DNA from: Roseinatronobacter sp052379845
Lineage (GTDB): Bacteria; Pseudomonadota; Alphaproteobacteria; Rhodobacterales; Rhodobacteraceae
NCBI GenBank assembly: GCA_052379845.1
Contig: JBQTCF010000002.1
DNA length: 64,000 bases
Reading direction: 5' to 3' (one strand)
The notes beneath the pieces are model-generated. The model was not told the DNA's origin, did no database searches, and was given only the letters and a program-made list of their open reading frames with translations. The first letter of the stretch is position 1. Each line of letters starts with the position of its first letter. This document shows positions 8,501-18,700 of the stretch, in pieces. The translations under genes and the position numbers were made by a program.

Positions 8501-8770
8501 ATGTCGATTACCGTAGAAGACAAGACCCGCCTGATTCAGGAATTCGCACGTGGCGAAGGCGACACCGGCTCGCCCGAAGTTCAGGTTGCCGTGCTGACCA
8601 AGCGCATCACCAACCTGACAGAGCATTTCAAGACCCACAAAAAAGACAACCATTCGCGTCGTGGGTTGTTGAAACTGGTCGCAACCCGCCGCAAGCTGCT
8701 GGATTATCTGCGCGCCAAGGACGAAGCACGCTACCGCGTTCTGATCGCAAAACTGGGCATTCGTCGCTAA
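8501..8770 (+). CDS. rpsO: 30S ribosomal protein S15
   Basis: 89 residues, the standard S15 length. It binds 16S rRNA in the central domain. The sequence shows the family pattern: TGSPEVQVAVLTKRITNLTEH, then HSRRGLLKLVATRRKLLDYL and YRVLIAKLGIRR at the end. AGGAG lies 6 bases before the ATG. It is monocistronic here, with its own terminator, and pnp, its usual downstream neighbour in many bacteria, is absent. The 264-base gap upstream (8237-8500) should hold its promoter and any S15-binding leader; I could not pick out a convincing -35/-10 pair. Confidence 0.97.
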   Translation: MSITVEDKTRLIQEFARGEGDTGSPEVQVAVLTKRITNLTEHFKTHKKDNHSRRGLLKLVATRRKLLDYLRAKDEARYRVLIAKLGIRR

Positions 8771-8813
8771 CGCGTTCCAGCCTTTTGTCACGCAGCCGGA
8801 TATTGCCGGCTTC

Positions 8814-8845
8814 AAACGCCCGCCTTGAAAAAGACGGGCGTTTTT
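8814..8845 (+). terminator. Rho-independent terminator of rpsO
   Basis: Stem AAACGCCCG / CGGGCGTTT with a 12-base loop, followed by a run of T (GTTTTTCTG). It begins 44 bases after the rpsO stop. Confidence 0.88.
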
Positions 8846-8998
8846 CTGTTGCGCCATATGTGTGGGCATCGGGCACGCTTGACAGGACATAGCCTTCAAA
8901 TTGCCTTATTTCTGTCGCCAAACAGCGCCATAGACTGATACATATGACGATAAGGAAACAATCACGTTCCAAGAGTGCGTTCGGTGGCAGGTATGATT

Positions 8999-9880
8999 AT
9001 GGTAAACACGCGAAAGCTGGAACAGCTTTTGAAGCGTTCGGATCGCACCAAAGCGACTGGCAACGGCCAGCCGGAAAGCACGCCCCTGCGGCGGGGACTG
9101 GCACTTTCGGGCGGTCCGACGCTGCGCAACGACCCTCCCGCCAACACCCCTGAACCGCTTGTTGTTCCCCTGAACGAGGTGGCGTGGGACCAGCTGGATG
9201 ACCTGACCCCTGATCCCGACATTCCCAAAAATCATCGTATATTCAACCAGCATGCGCGCATCCCCACCGTGACAGCCCAGTTCGATGTGCTGCGCACCCA
9301 GCTTGTGCAGACCTTCCGAAAACGCGGCTTGCGCAGTCTGGGTATTGCATCACCAAATGCCAATTCGGGCACCAGTTTCGTGGCGGCAGGGCTTCTGGCC
9401 AGTTTTGCGCGCCGCACCGATCTGCATGTCGTAGGGCTTGACCTGAACTTCGCCAGACCCGCGATTCACCACTACTTCGAGGCGGTGCCGAATGGTCCCA
9501 TCCTTTCGGCGATAACAGGCAGTATTCCAGTCGAATCGCATCTGCGGCGCGCCAGTCCCACGCTGGCGCTGGGCCTGAACCGTCCAGCCCCCACGCCCGA
9601 ACACGGCAGCGCTGCCTTTCCCGCCGAAGATTTCACTGACATGGTGCAAGACATTCTTGGCTTTCTTGGGCCGGATTTTGTCATTTGCGACCTGCCCCCC
9701 CTGCTGGAGGGCGATTGCGCGCTAAACCTGCTGCCGGGCATAGATGCGGTGTTGGTTGTGTCCAACAGCCACAAAACCTGCGCCGAGGACATTGCCGCAT
9801 GTGAACGTATTTTGCATGAACAGGCCGCGTTTCTTGGCGTTGTGCTCAATCGCGCCGCACCAGCACCGAAGGGGCGTTGA
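8999..9880 (+). CDS. CpsD/Wzc-type polysaccharide ATPase with degenerate P-loop
   Basis: 293 residues, first gene of the polysaccharide/PKS/NRPS operon. The fold is that of CpsD/CapB tyrosine kinases: a variable Pro-rich N-terminus (to about 90), then QFDVLRTQLVQTF, a Walker A position, Walker A-prime LDLNFARP and Walker B FVICDLPPLLEGD. The P-loop reads SPNANSGTS (118-126), where functional relatives have a Gly-rich loop with an invariant Lys. That Lys is Thr125 here and the first Gly is Asn122. No C-terminal Tyr cluster is present, so kinase activity is doubtful; a regulatory or scaffolding role for the next gene is likelier. ATG 8999 was chosen over 8993 and GTG 8975 because AGG lies 7 bases before it. 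Confidence 0.75.
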   Translation: MVNTRKLEQLLKRSDRTKATGNGQPESTPLRRGLALSGGPTLRNDPPANTPEPLVVPLNEVAWDQLDDLTPDPDIPKNHRIFNQHARIPTVTAQFDVLRTQLVQTFRKRGLRSLGIASPNANSGTSFVAAGLLASFARRTDLHVVGLDLNFARPAIHHYFEAVPNGPILSAITGSIPVESHLRRASPTLALGLNRPAPTPEHGSAAFPAEDFTDMVQDILGFLGPDFVICDLPPLLEGDCALNLLPGIDAVLVVSNSHKTCAEDIAACERILHEQAAFLGVVLNRAAPAPKGR

Positions 9881-9882
9881 AA

Positions 9883-11169
9883 ATGGGGCCGATCCAATCG
9901 CTTTCAGAACTTTTTGCCTTCCTGCGGCGCCGTGTCGACATGCTGTTTGTGGCCGTGGGGCTGGGCACCATTCTTGCCGCTTTCGTCGCGCTGCAAACCG
10001 CGCCCGTGTATCAGTCGCATACTGTGCTATCGGCACGCCTGAACACTGTATCGGGCGAATTTGCCAGCATGACGGGTGTTCAGAACGCACCCGCGCGCCT
10101 GTTGCAATTGGTGGAACAGCGCCTGACCACCCGCGAAAATATGTTGGCGCTGGCGGAAAAATACGACCTTTTCGTCGGCTTGCCGACACAGGACCGCGTT
10201 GATGCGACGCGCGAATCCGTCACCTTCCTCAGCCGCGAAGCGGTTGCCATCGGGTTTTCGCGCGATGGCATGTTGTCATCTGTTATCGTTCAGGCGCGCG
10301 CTGATGGTGGCCAGAAAGCGGCAGATATTGCCAATGAACTGGCCGCCATGATCATTGCCGAAACTGGTGCCGGGCGCGAAGCGCGGGCGCGCGAAACGCT
10401 GTCATTCCTGCGCGAACAACTGGCCCAGACCGAAGCGGACCTGCGTGATGTCGCGGCAGAACAACGCGCTTTCGCGGCACTGAACCCGGACGCCATGCCC
10501 TTCAATGTGGAACTGCGCCGGTCTGAACTGCTGCAACTGACCACCACCATACAATCCACGGAAAGCGAGATTGTGGCGCTGGAATCGGAACTGGCCGCGC
10601 AAAACCGTCAGGGCAGCACCCAGCGCCGACTGGCACAGTTGCGCGACCAGCTGACAACCCGTCAGACAGAACTGCGTAACCTGCAGTCGCGCCGCGATGA
10701 GCTGGAGCCGTTTTTTACCCGCGTCGCCCAGATCGAACGCGACATGGCCGCAATCGCCCAGCGTGAAGAACGCCTGCAAGACAGCTTGCGCGATATTTCA
10801 GACCAGATTGCCAGCGCAGAAACCAACCTACGGCTGGAAACCGGCCAGCAAATTGCAGCATTCGAAGTGCTTGAAACCGCAACCCCGGCGGATTACCCCA
10901 TTTCGCGCAGCCGCAAGGCCACAGTGCTGATCGGGGTTCTTGGCTCGGCGATTCTGGCTGTTGTGGTGGCCTTCCTCTATGAAATTCTACGTCCTGCACT
11001 ACGCAGCGCAGGTCAGGTCGAACGCGAAACCGGGATGCGCCCTGTGCTGGTTCTGCCCGAACTGGTTATGCCCGCAGACCGGCGGCGCCTGCGCATCGCG
11101 CGTTTGTCCGGCGCGGCGTTGTTTGTCCTTGCCCTGACAGCAACGCTTAGCCCCCTGATCCAGCCATAG
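9883..11169 (+). CDS. GumC/Wzz-family polysaccharide chain-length determinant
   Basis: 428-residue inner-membrane co-polymerase controlling polysaccharide chain length and export. A first membrane segment (about 20-40, VAVGLGTILAAFVAL) is followed by the Wzz-type PVYQSHTVLSARL. A long periplasmic coiled coil rich in Gln, Glu and Arg (about 160-320) follows. Two C-terminal segments (TVLIGVLGSAILAVVVAFLY and LSGAALFVLALTATL) flank a short cytoplasmic loop. It has no kinase domain of its own and pairs with the CpsD-like protein just before it. It starts two bases after that gene's stop with GAAGGGG upstream, so the two are co-translated. Confidence 0.8.
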   Translation: MGPIQSLSELFAFLRRRVDMLFVAVGLGTILAAFVALQTAPVYQSHTVLSARLNTVSGEFASMTGVQNAPARLLQLVEQRLTTRENMLALAEKYDLFVGLPTQDRVDATRESVTFLSREAVAIGFSRDGMLSSVIVQARADGGQKAADIANELAAMIIAETGAGREARARETLSFLREQLAQTEADLRDVAAEQRAFAALNPDAMPFNVELRRSELLQLTTTIQSTESEIVALESELAAQNRQGSTQRRLAQLRDQLTTRQTELRNLQSRRDELEPFFTRVAQIERDMAAIAQREERLQDSLRDISDQIASAETNLRLETGQQIAAFEVLETATPADYPISRSRKATVLIGVLGSAILAVVVAFLYEILRPALRSAGQVERETGMRPVLVLPELVMPADRRRLRIARLSGAALFVLALTATLSPLIQP

Positions 11170-11187
11170 CGCGCGGGGGGTCCGACC

Positions 11188-12672
11188 ATGCCCAACATCA
11201 TTGCCTATGCCGCGCTGCTGATCTGGCCCTTGGTCATTGTCGCAATGTTTCGAAAAATGTCGCCCGAACGCGCTTTTATCTGGGCCATTCTGGGGGGCTA
11301 CATGGTCCTGCCGGAGCTGACCGAGATCAATATTCCGGTCATTCCCGCCTTTGACAAGACATCCATTCCCAACCTGACGGCCTTCGCGCTGTGTGTCATC
11401 ATGCTGCACATGCGCCCGCAACTTTTGCCCGATGGCGTATTGGGCAAGCTTTTGATGGCGGTTTTGGTCATTGCGCCTGTCATATCGGTATTTTTCAACA
11501 CCGATCCCCTGCACTTCGGCGTTGAACAAAGCGGCCGCCTGACACTGGTTCGGGAAAACGCATCTTCGGTTCCGGGTATGCGCCTTTATGATTCGGTCGC
11601 CATGCTGGTGCGGCAGATCATCATGATCCTGCCATTCTTTCTGGCGCGGCACCTTCTGGCGAGTGAACAGGCCCTGACAGAGCTTTTGCGCGCGTTGATG
11701 ATTGCGGGGCTGATCTATGCAGTTCCAATCCTGTGGGAAGTGCGCTTCAGTCCGCAGCTTCACACCACTATTTACGGCTTCTTCCAGCATTCCTTTCTGC
11801 AGATGATCCGCGAAGGGGGGTATCGCCCCATCGTTTTCATGCCGCACGGGTTGTGGCTGGCGCTGTTCATGGTCATGACCACCGCTGCGGCACTACATTT
11901 CGCCAAACAGGCCCCACCGCAAGACCGCGTGCGCGCTGGCCTGCTTGCGCTGATTCTATTCACAATGGTGTATTTGACCAAAAGCCTTGGGCCAATGCTG
12001 ATCATGATCACGCTTTCGGCGCTCATCCTGCTTTTTGGTCCGCGCATGCAGTTTCGCGCAGCCGGGTTGATGGCCCTGCTTGCCATAAGCTATCCTTTGC
12101 TGCGCGGGGCGGGGGTGGTGCCAACCGACAGGCTGGTGGACCTTGTCAGCCAACGCAGCCTTGAACGGTCCCTTTCGCTGCAATTCCGTTTTGACAATGA
12201 AGACCTGCTGCTTGCACGCGCTGCAGAGAAACCGATTCTTGGCTGGGGTGGCTATGGGCGAAGCATGATTTTCGACCCCGATACAGGCGAGATGACCTCG
12301 ATCAGTGACGGGCAATGGGTTATCACCATCGGGCAATGGGGCTGGTTGGGCTATCTGGCCTTGTTTGGGTTGCTATGTCTGCCATTGCTGGCGCTATGGT
12401 GGCGATACCGGCAAACCCCCAATCACGCCATTCCGCCGCAAGCGGGCATATTGGCGCTTATTCTGGGGGCCAGTCTGGTGGATTTGCTGCCCAACGCCAC
12501 ATTGGTTTCACTGACATGGCTTATTGCGGGCGCATTGCTGGGTCATGCGGAACTGGTGCATCGCCGCAGCCATCAGGCCAGACTGGCCCAATGGCGTGCC
12601 ATGCCCAGCCGCACCACCCTGTTGCCCACCGCACGAACCCCCGAACCTGCCTTGAAGCGCAGCTTCCTGTAA
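11188..12672 (+). CDS. Multi-pass O-antigen ligase / Wzy-like polymerase
   Basis: 494 residues with about 12 hydrophobic segments, the first beginning at residue 2. It shows the layout of Wzy/WaaL-type proteins: a large periplasmic loop late in the chain (about 320-395, with DLVSQRSLERSLSLQFR and PILGWGGYGRS). The GWG-type motif after a charged Arg-rich stretch is typical of the O-antigen ligase superfamily. Such enzymes polymerise or transfer lipid-linked glycans at the periplasmic face. It lies 18 bases after the GumC-like gene. The donor and acceptor cannot be told from sequence; transfer of the PKS/NRPS product or its glycoside is an inference from context only. Confidence 0.7.
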   Translation: MPNIIAYAALLIWPLVIVAMFRKMSPERAFIWAILGGYMVLPELTEINIPVIPAFDKTSIPNLTAFALCVIMLHMRPQLLPDGVLGKLLMAVLVIAPVISVFFNTDPLHFGVEQSGRLTLVRENASSVPGMRLYDSVAMLVRQIIMILPFFLARHLLASEQALTELLRALMIAGLIYAVPILWEVRFSPQLHTTIYGFFQHSFLQMIREGGYRPIVFMPHGLWLALFMVMTTAAALHFAKQAPPQDRVRAGLLALILFTMVYLTKSLGPMLIMITLSALILLFGPRMQFRAAGLMALLAISYPLLRGAGVVPTDRLVDLVSQRSLERSLSLQFRFDNEDLLLARAAEKPILGWGGYGRSMIFDPDTGEMTSISDGQWVITIGQWGWLGYLALFGLLCLPLLALWWRYRQTPNHAIPPQAGILALILGASLVDLLPNATLVSLTWLIAGALLGHAELVHRRSHQARLAQWRAMPSRTTLLPTARTPEPALKRSFL

Positions 12673-12711
12673 CCACCTTGTTTCTGCAACATAAGTAAAA
12701 GTTTATTCATC

Positions 12712-15700
12712 ATGACGGATCTGCCAGACCATTTCAGCGAGAACGACATTGCCATCATCGGCATGGCCGCGCATTTGCCGGGTGCGGGGTCTGTCGCTGA
12801 GTTCTGGGACAATCTGCGCGCGGGCTGCAGCGCTATTCGCCGCCTGAGTGAGGGCGAACTTCTGGAAGCTGGCGAATCCCCGGCCGCATTGCGCAAACCC
12901 AACTATGTGCCCCATGCCGCCACGCTGGACGGTTTTGCCGAATTCGACCCCGACTTCTTCGGCTTTTCCCCGAAAGAAGCGGCCATTCTGGACCCCCAGC
13001 ACCGCCAGTTTCTGGAAGTTGCATGGGAAGCGTTCGAGGATGCAGGCCACCCGCCCGCTGCATTCCCTGGCCCTGTGGGTGTGTTTTCCGGCTGCGGGAT
13101 GGGCAGTTACTTTTATTTCAACCTGTGTTCAAACCCGCATCTGGTGGAAGATGTGGGCATGTTCCTGTTGCGCCATACTGGCAATGACAAGGATTTTCTG
13201 GCCACGCGCGTAAGCCATATTTTCGATTTGCGCGGCCCGTCGGTCAATGTGCAGACGGCCTGTTCCACATCGCTTGTGGCGGTGCATTACGCCGTGCAGT
13301 CCCTGCTGACGGGGGAATGCGACATGGCGCTTGCGGGGGGCGTGACGATCGAATTGCCCCATGGGCGCGGCTATCTGTTCAAGGAAAACGAAATCCTGTC
13401 GCCCGACGGGGAATGCCACGCGTTTGACCACCGCGCGCAAGGCACGGTCTTCGGGTCTGGCGCGGGGGCTGTGGTTCTGCGCCGCCTGCCTGATGCGCTG
13501 CGCGATGGCGACCATATCATCGCGGTCATCAAGGGCAGCGCGGTCAATAATGACGGCGCCGCCAAGGCGGGCTATCTGGCCCCCTCGGTCGAGGGGCAGG
13601 CCGCCGCCGTGTCCGAAGCGCATCTTGTCGCGGGCGTGTCCGCTGACAGTGTATCTTATGTGGAATGCCACGGCACAGGAACATATCTGGGCGATCCGAT
13701 TGAAATTGCAGCCCTGACACAGGCATTTGCGGCAACCACCGACAAAACCGGCTTTTGCCGCATCGGGTCGGTGAAAACCAATATCGGCCATCTGGACACG
13801 GCCGCCGGTGTGGCCAGCCTGATCAAGGTTGCGTCCGCGCTGGAACACCGCGAATTGCCCCCCAGCCTTGGGTATGAAGCGCCCAACCCCGCGATTGATT
13901 TTGACGCCACGCCCTTTGTTGTCAATGACCGCCTGACACCGTGGCAGGGCAATGGCCCCTTGCGCGCGGGCGTCAATTCGCTGGGGGTGGGGGGCACGAA
14001 CGCCCATGTCATCTTGCAAGAAGCGCCCGCGCGCGCCCCATCAGACGCAAGCGACTGGCCCTTCCAGCTTCTGACCCTGTCGGCGCGCAACAAGCCCGCG
14101 CTGGAGGATGCCGCGCGCAACCTTGCCGCCCATTTGCGCACGCATCCTGACCAACCGCTGGCCGATGTGGCCTTCACCCTGCGCGAAGGGCGCACCGCAT
14201 TTGCCCAGCGCCGCGTTGTTGTGGCCGAAACCCATGAAGATGCCGCAACCCTGCTGGAAGCCGACACCCCTGCCCGCGTGTTTACCCATACCGCACTGGA
14301 CAACCCCGACATGGTGTTCATGTTTCCCGGCGGGGGCGCACAATATGCGGGTATGGCGCGCGAATTATATGAAACCGAACCCGTCTTCGCGGAATGGATG
14401 GATCGCGGGCTGGCCCATCTGCAACCCAAACTGGGCTATGACCTGCGCGCGCTGTGGCTGCCCGACCCGCAGGACATGGACCACGCAACCGAAACGCTGA
14501 AACGCCCGTCCGTGCAATTGCCGCTGATCATGATCACCGAATATGCGCTGGCGCAAATGTTCATCGAGTGGGGGGTAACCCCTTCGGTGCTGGTGGGCCA
14601 TTCCATGGGCGAAAATACCGCCGCCGCGCTGGCCGGTGTTATCGGATTTGAAGATTGCATTGATCTGGTGCATCTGCGCGGGCAGTTGTTTGACACAGTG
14701 CCCGCAGGCGGCATGCTGTCGGTGCCGCTGTCACTGGACGCGCTGCGCCCCTATCTGGGGCCGGACCATGACATTGCATCGCTGAACGCGCCGGAACTGA
14801 CGGTCATATCCGGCCCACAAGCAGCACTTGACCAGTTGGATGCGGCCCTGCGCGCCGAGGACATAACCGCCCAGCGCGTGCCCATCAACATTGCCGCCCA
14901 TAGCCGCATGCTGGACCCCATTCTGGGCCGATTCCGCGCATTTTTGCAGGGCGTGCCCCTGAACGCGCCGCAACTGCCCATCATTTCCAACCGCACAGGC
15001 CAACCACTGACACCGCAACAGGCACGCGACCCCGAATATTGGGTGCAACACTTGCGCAATACAGTCCAGTTTGCCGATTGCATCACCACCTTGGCCGCCC
15101 GTCCCAACCGCATCTACCTGGAAATGGGGCCGGGCAAGGCGCTGTCATCGCTGACACGCATGAACAAGGCCGTAGACGCGCAACAGGTGCTGTCCGTTCT
15201 GCGCCACCCTGACGAAGATATTGCCGATGACCTGTATCACATGGGCACGCTTGGCCGCATCTGGGCGTTGGGTGGGCAATTTGACTGGGCGCAAATCTGG
15301 GGCGACGTGCGGCGCCAGCGCGTGCGCCTGCCCACCTACCCGTTCCAGCGCACGCGCTATTTCATTGAACCCGGCACCAACAGCGCCGCCGATACCCCCA
15401 CACTGGACCGCATTGATGATGTCACGCAATGGGGTTTTATTACCAGCTGGAAACCGGCCTATGCCGAGTGTGATATTGATGTGACGCGCGATTTGTCCAC
15501 CCTTTCGGACACATGGCTGATATTTGCTGATGACGCAGGCATTGCCGCCCCCGTCATTGCGCAACTGCGGGGCAGCGGCGCGCGGGTTATCGATGTGCAT
15601 GCAGGCGACACATTCGCGCGCAAATCCGCAGACAGCTATACACTGGCCCCCGAACAGGGCGCGGACGGGTATATGCAACTTCTGCAAGGCCTGATCGCAG

Positions 15701-18700
15701 ATGGTGTGGCCCCCACCCGCATTGCGCATTTCTGGCTTGCCGACCCGCGCGATACCTTCAGGCCCGGTTCCAGCGTGCTGCACCGCAATCTGGAACAGGG
15801 GTTCTATTCCCTGCTGTATCTGGCGCAGGCCATCCAGTCCGAAAACCTGCCGCTGCCGGTTCATCTGACGGTCATGACCACGGGCGCACAAGCGCTGAAC
15901 GGGCAACCGCTGGCCCATCCCGAAAAGGCCATGATCGCAGGCCCCGCGCGCGTGGCCCCGCGCGAAATGGCTGGCCTGACCTGCGCCACGCTGGATATTG
16001 ACGTGGCCAGCGCTGACCTGACGCAAACGCTGCTGGAAGAACTTTGCGCCACCCCCGCCAACAGCACCGCCTTGTTGCGCGGCCAACGGCGCTATGTGCA
16101 GACCATCAGGCCCGCGCCGCTGGCGCAGGACCTGCCGGACCTGCCGGACGGCGCGCATTGGGTCATTACCGGCGGTTTCGGCGGCATTGGCCTGACCTTG
16201 GCCGAGGAGTTGATCACCCGAAGTGCCGCGCGCATCACCCTTGTCAGCCGAACACCCCTGCCCGACCGCAGCGATTGGGACGGGTGGCTGGCCACCCATT
16301 CCCCCGCAGACGGGACCAGCCGCCGCATTCTGGCCATCAGGCGGTTGGAATCGCTTGGTGGGGCGGTTCATGTTGCCAGCGCCGATGTGTGCAATATTGA
16401 TGATATGCGCCGCGCACTGGATAGCGCGCGGGCCAGTTTCGGCGCACCGTACGGGCTGATCCATGCCGCTGGCCATATCGCAGATGCCCCCCTTCTGGGC
16501 AAATCCCCCACCGAGCTGGAAGATGTGCTGGCCCCCAAACTGCACGGGCTTCAGGTGCTGGATGACCTGCTGCCAGATGGCACGCTGGACGTGATGGTGC
16601 TGTTTTCGTCCACCTCTACCCTGACCGCGCCGGTGGGGCAGGTGGATTATGTGGCTGCGAATGAATACCTGAACGCTTTTGCGCGCGCGCGGGCAGGCGG
16701 GAAAACCCGTGTGCTGTCGCTGAACTGGGGCATATGGACGGAAACGGGCATGGCCGCTGATGCCATGGCCGCGCGTCTGGGCCAGACACCGGCCATTCCG
16801 GCCACACCCTGCCCGCTGCCCCTGTATGACAACATGGATTTTGACGCCGCAGGCAACCGCCGCCTGTCCCTGCATCTGGACGCGGGCCATTGGGTTGTCG
16901 ACCAGCACCGCACCAGTGACGGAACCGCCATTGTTCCGGGAACCGCCTATCTGGACCTTGCCGCGCAGGCCCTGCGCGCGCAGGGCGAAACCGGCCCGTT
17001 TGAATTGCGCGATGTCTGGTTCATGCGCGCAATCGCTGTGCCCGATGACAGCGCCCGCCGGCTGCGGGCCACATTGGCGCGCACGGAGAATGGCTATGAC
17101 TTCACGCTGCGCAGCGACGTTACGCACTGCGGAACCACGGGTTTTGTGCTGAATGCGCAGGCGCGTATTGTGCAGCCCCCCCAACCCCCCGCGCCCGCGG
17201 CAATAGACCCTTGCGCCATTGCCGCACGCTGCCCGGATGTGACCGAAGGAAACGGGTTGCGCAGCCCGCAAGAAGCGCATCTGAAATTCGGGCCGCGCTG
17301 GCGTGTGTTGACGCGCACCGCCTATGGCACGGGCGAAGGGCTGGCGCATCTGGAATTGCCTGCCGCGTTTCAGGGTGATCTGGGCGCGGGCCATGTGCTG
17401 CACCCCGCGCTGATGGATCTGGCCACCGGCTGGGCCATGCGGCTGATACCGGGCTATGAGGGCCGCGCACTTTGGGTGCCGGTATCCTATGACAGCGTGG
17501 CAGTATATGACAATTTGCCCGCGCAAATTGTCAGCCACGCGCGCCTGTGCCCCGACACGGGCACAGAGACGGGCACGGGCACCGGGTTCGCCAGTTTCGA
17601 TGTAACGCTGGCCACACCTGACGGGCGCGTGCTGGTCGAAATCCGGCGCTTCACCATCAAGCAGCTGACCGATGCAGCCTTTGGCGATGTGCCCCCCCTG
17701 CGCCCGTCGGATTTGGAACGCGGCATTGCACAGCATATCGCCCTGTCCCCCGCCGAGGAACGCTTGCGCGACATGCTGTCACTTGGCATCACACCCACCG
17801 AAGGGGCGCAGGCCTTCTTTCGCGCGCTGAAATCGGACCATGCCGCCCTTGTGGTGTCATCCATCGACCCGCAAGCCTTGATTGCACAAGCCAACAGCCC
17901 GGACCCTGCGCCACACCAGACCAAATTCGACCGTCCCGACATTGGCACCGACATGGTTGCCCCGCGCAATGACATTGAACGCACGCTGACGGGGTTCTGG
18001 CAGGATTTGCTGGGCGTTGACGAAATCGGGGTAGAAGACAATTTTTTCGACCTTGGCGGGCATTCGCTGATTGCCGTGCGCCTGTTTGCGCAGGTCAGAA
18101 AAGCGTATCAGGTGGATTTCCCCATATCGGTTCTGTTTCAGGCCCCGACCATCGCGGCCTGTGCAGCCATGATTGCCGAACAGACCGGGCTGGACCTTGA
18201 CACCACAACCGGCGCCCCCCCCGCAGACGCAACACAGCCTGCGCGCGCGCAATTCACCCATCTGGTGCCCATGCAGGGCCAGAACAGCGGCACGCAAACC
18301 CCGTTCTTCCTTGTTGCGGGCATGTTTGGCAATGTGCTGAACCTGCGCCACCTTGCGCTGTTGATAGGGCGCGACAGGCCATTTTACGGGCTTCAGGCGC
18401 GCGGGTTGCTGGGCGGCGATACCCCCCATGACCGGATTGAAGACGCCGCGCGCGACTACATTGCCGAAATGCGGCAAGTGCAGCCACATGGCCCCTATAT
18501 GCTGGGCGGGTTTTCAGGGGGCGGAATCACGGCCTATGAAATTGCCCGCCAATTAGACGCCATGGGCGAGAAAGTGGATATGGTGGTGTTACTGGACACG
18601 CCGCTGCCCGTCCGCCCGGCCCTGACGCGCACAGACAAGGCGCTGATGAAGCTTGCGCAATTGCGCCGCAAGGGGCCGGGCTATATGCTGGAATGGTGGC

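Noticed and set aside
8879..8910. Promoter for the polysaccharide/PKS operon at TTGACA
   Set aside because: A good -35 hexamer, but no acceptable -10 at 16-18 bases.
15145..17736. An 863-codon open frame antisense to the PKS
   Set aside because: It mirrors a fully motif-supported PKS region, has no recognisable domain, and long antisense frames are expected in GC-rich coding DNA.
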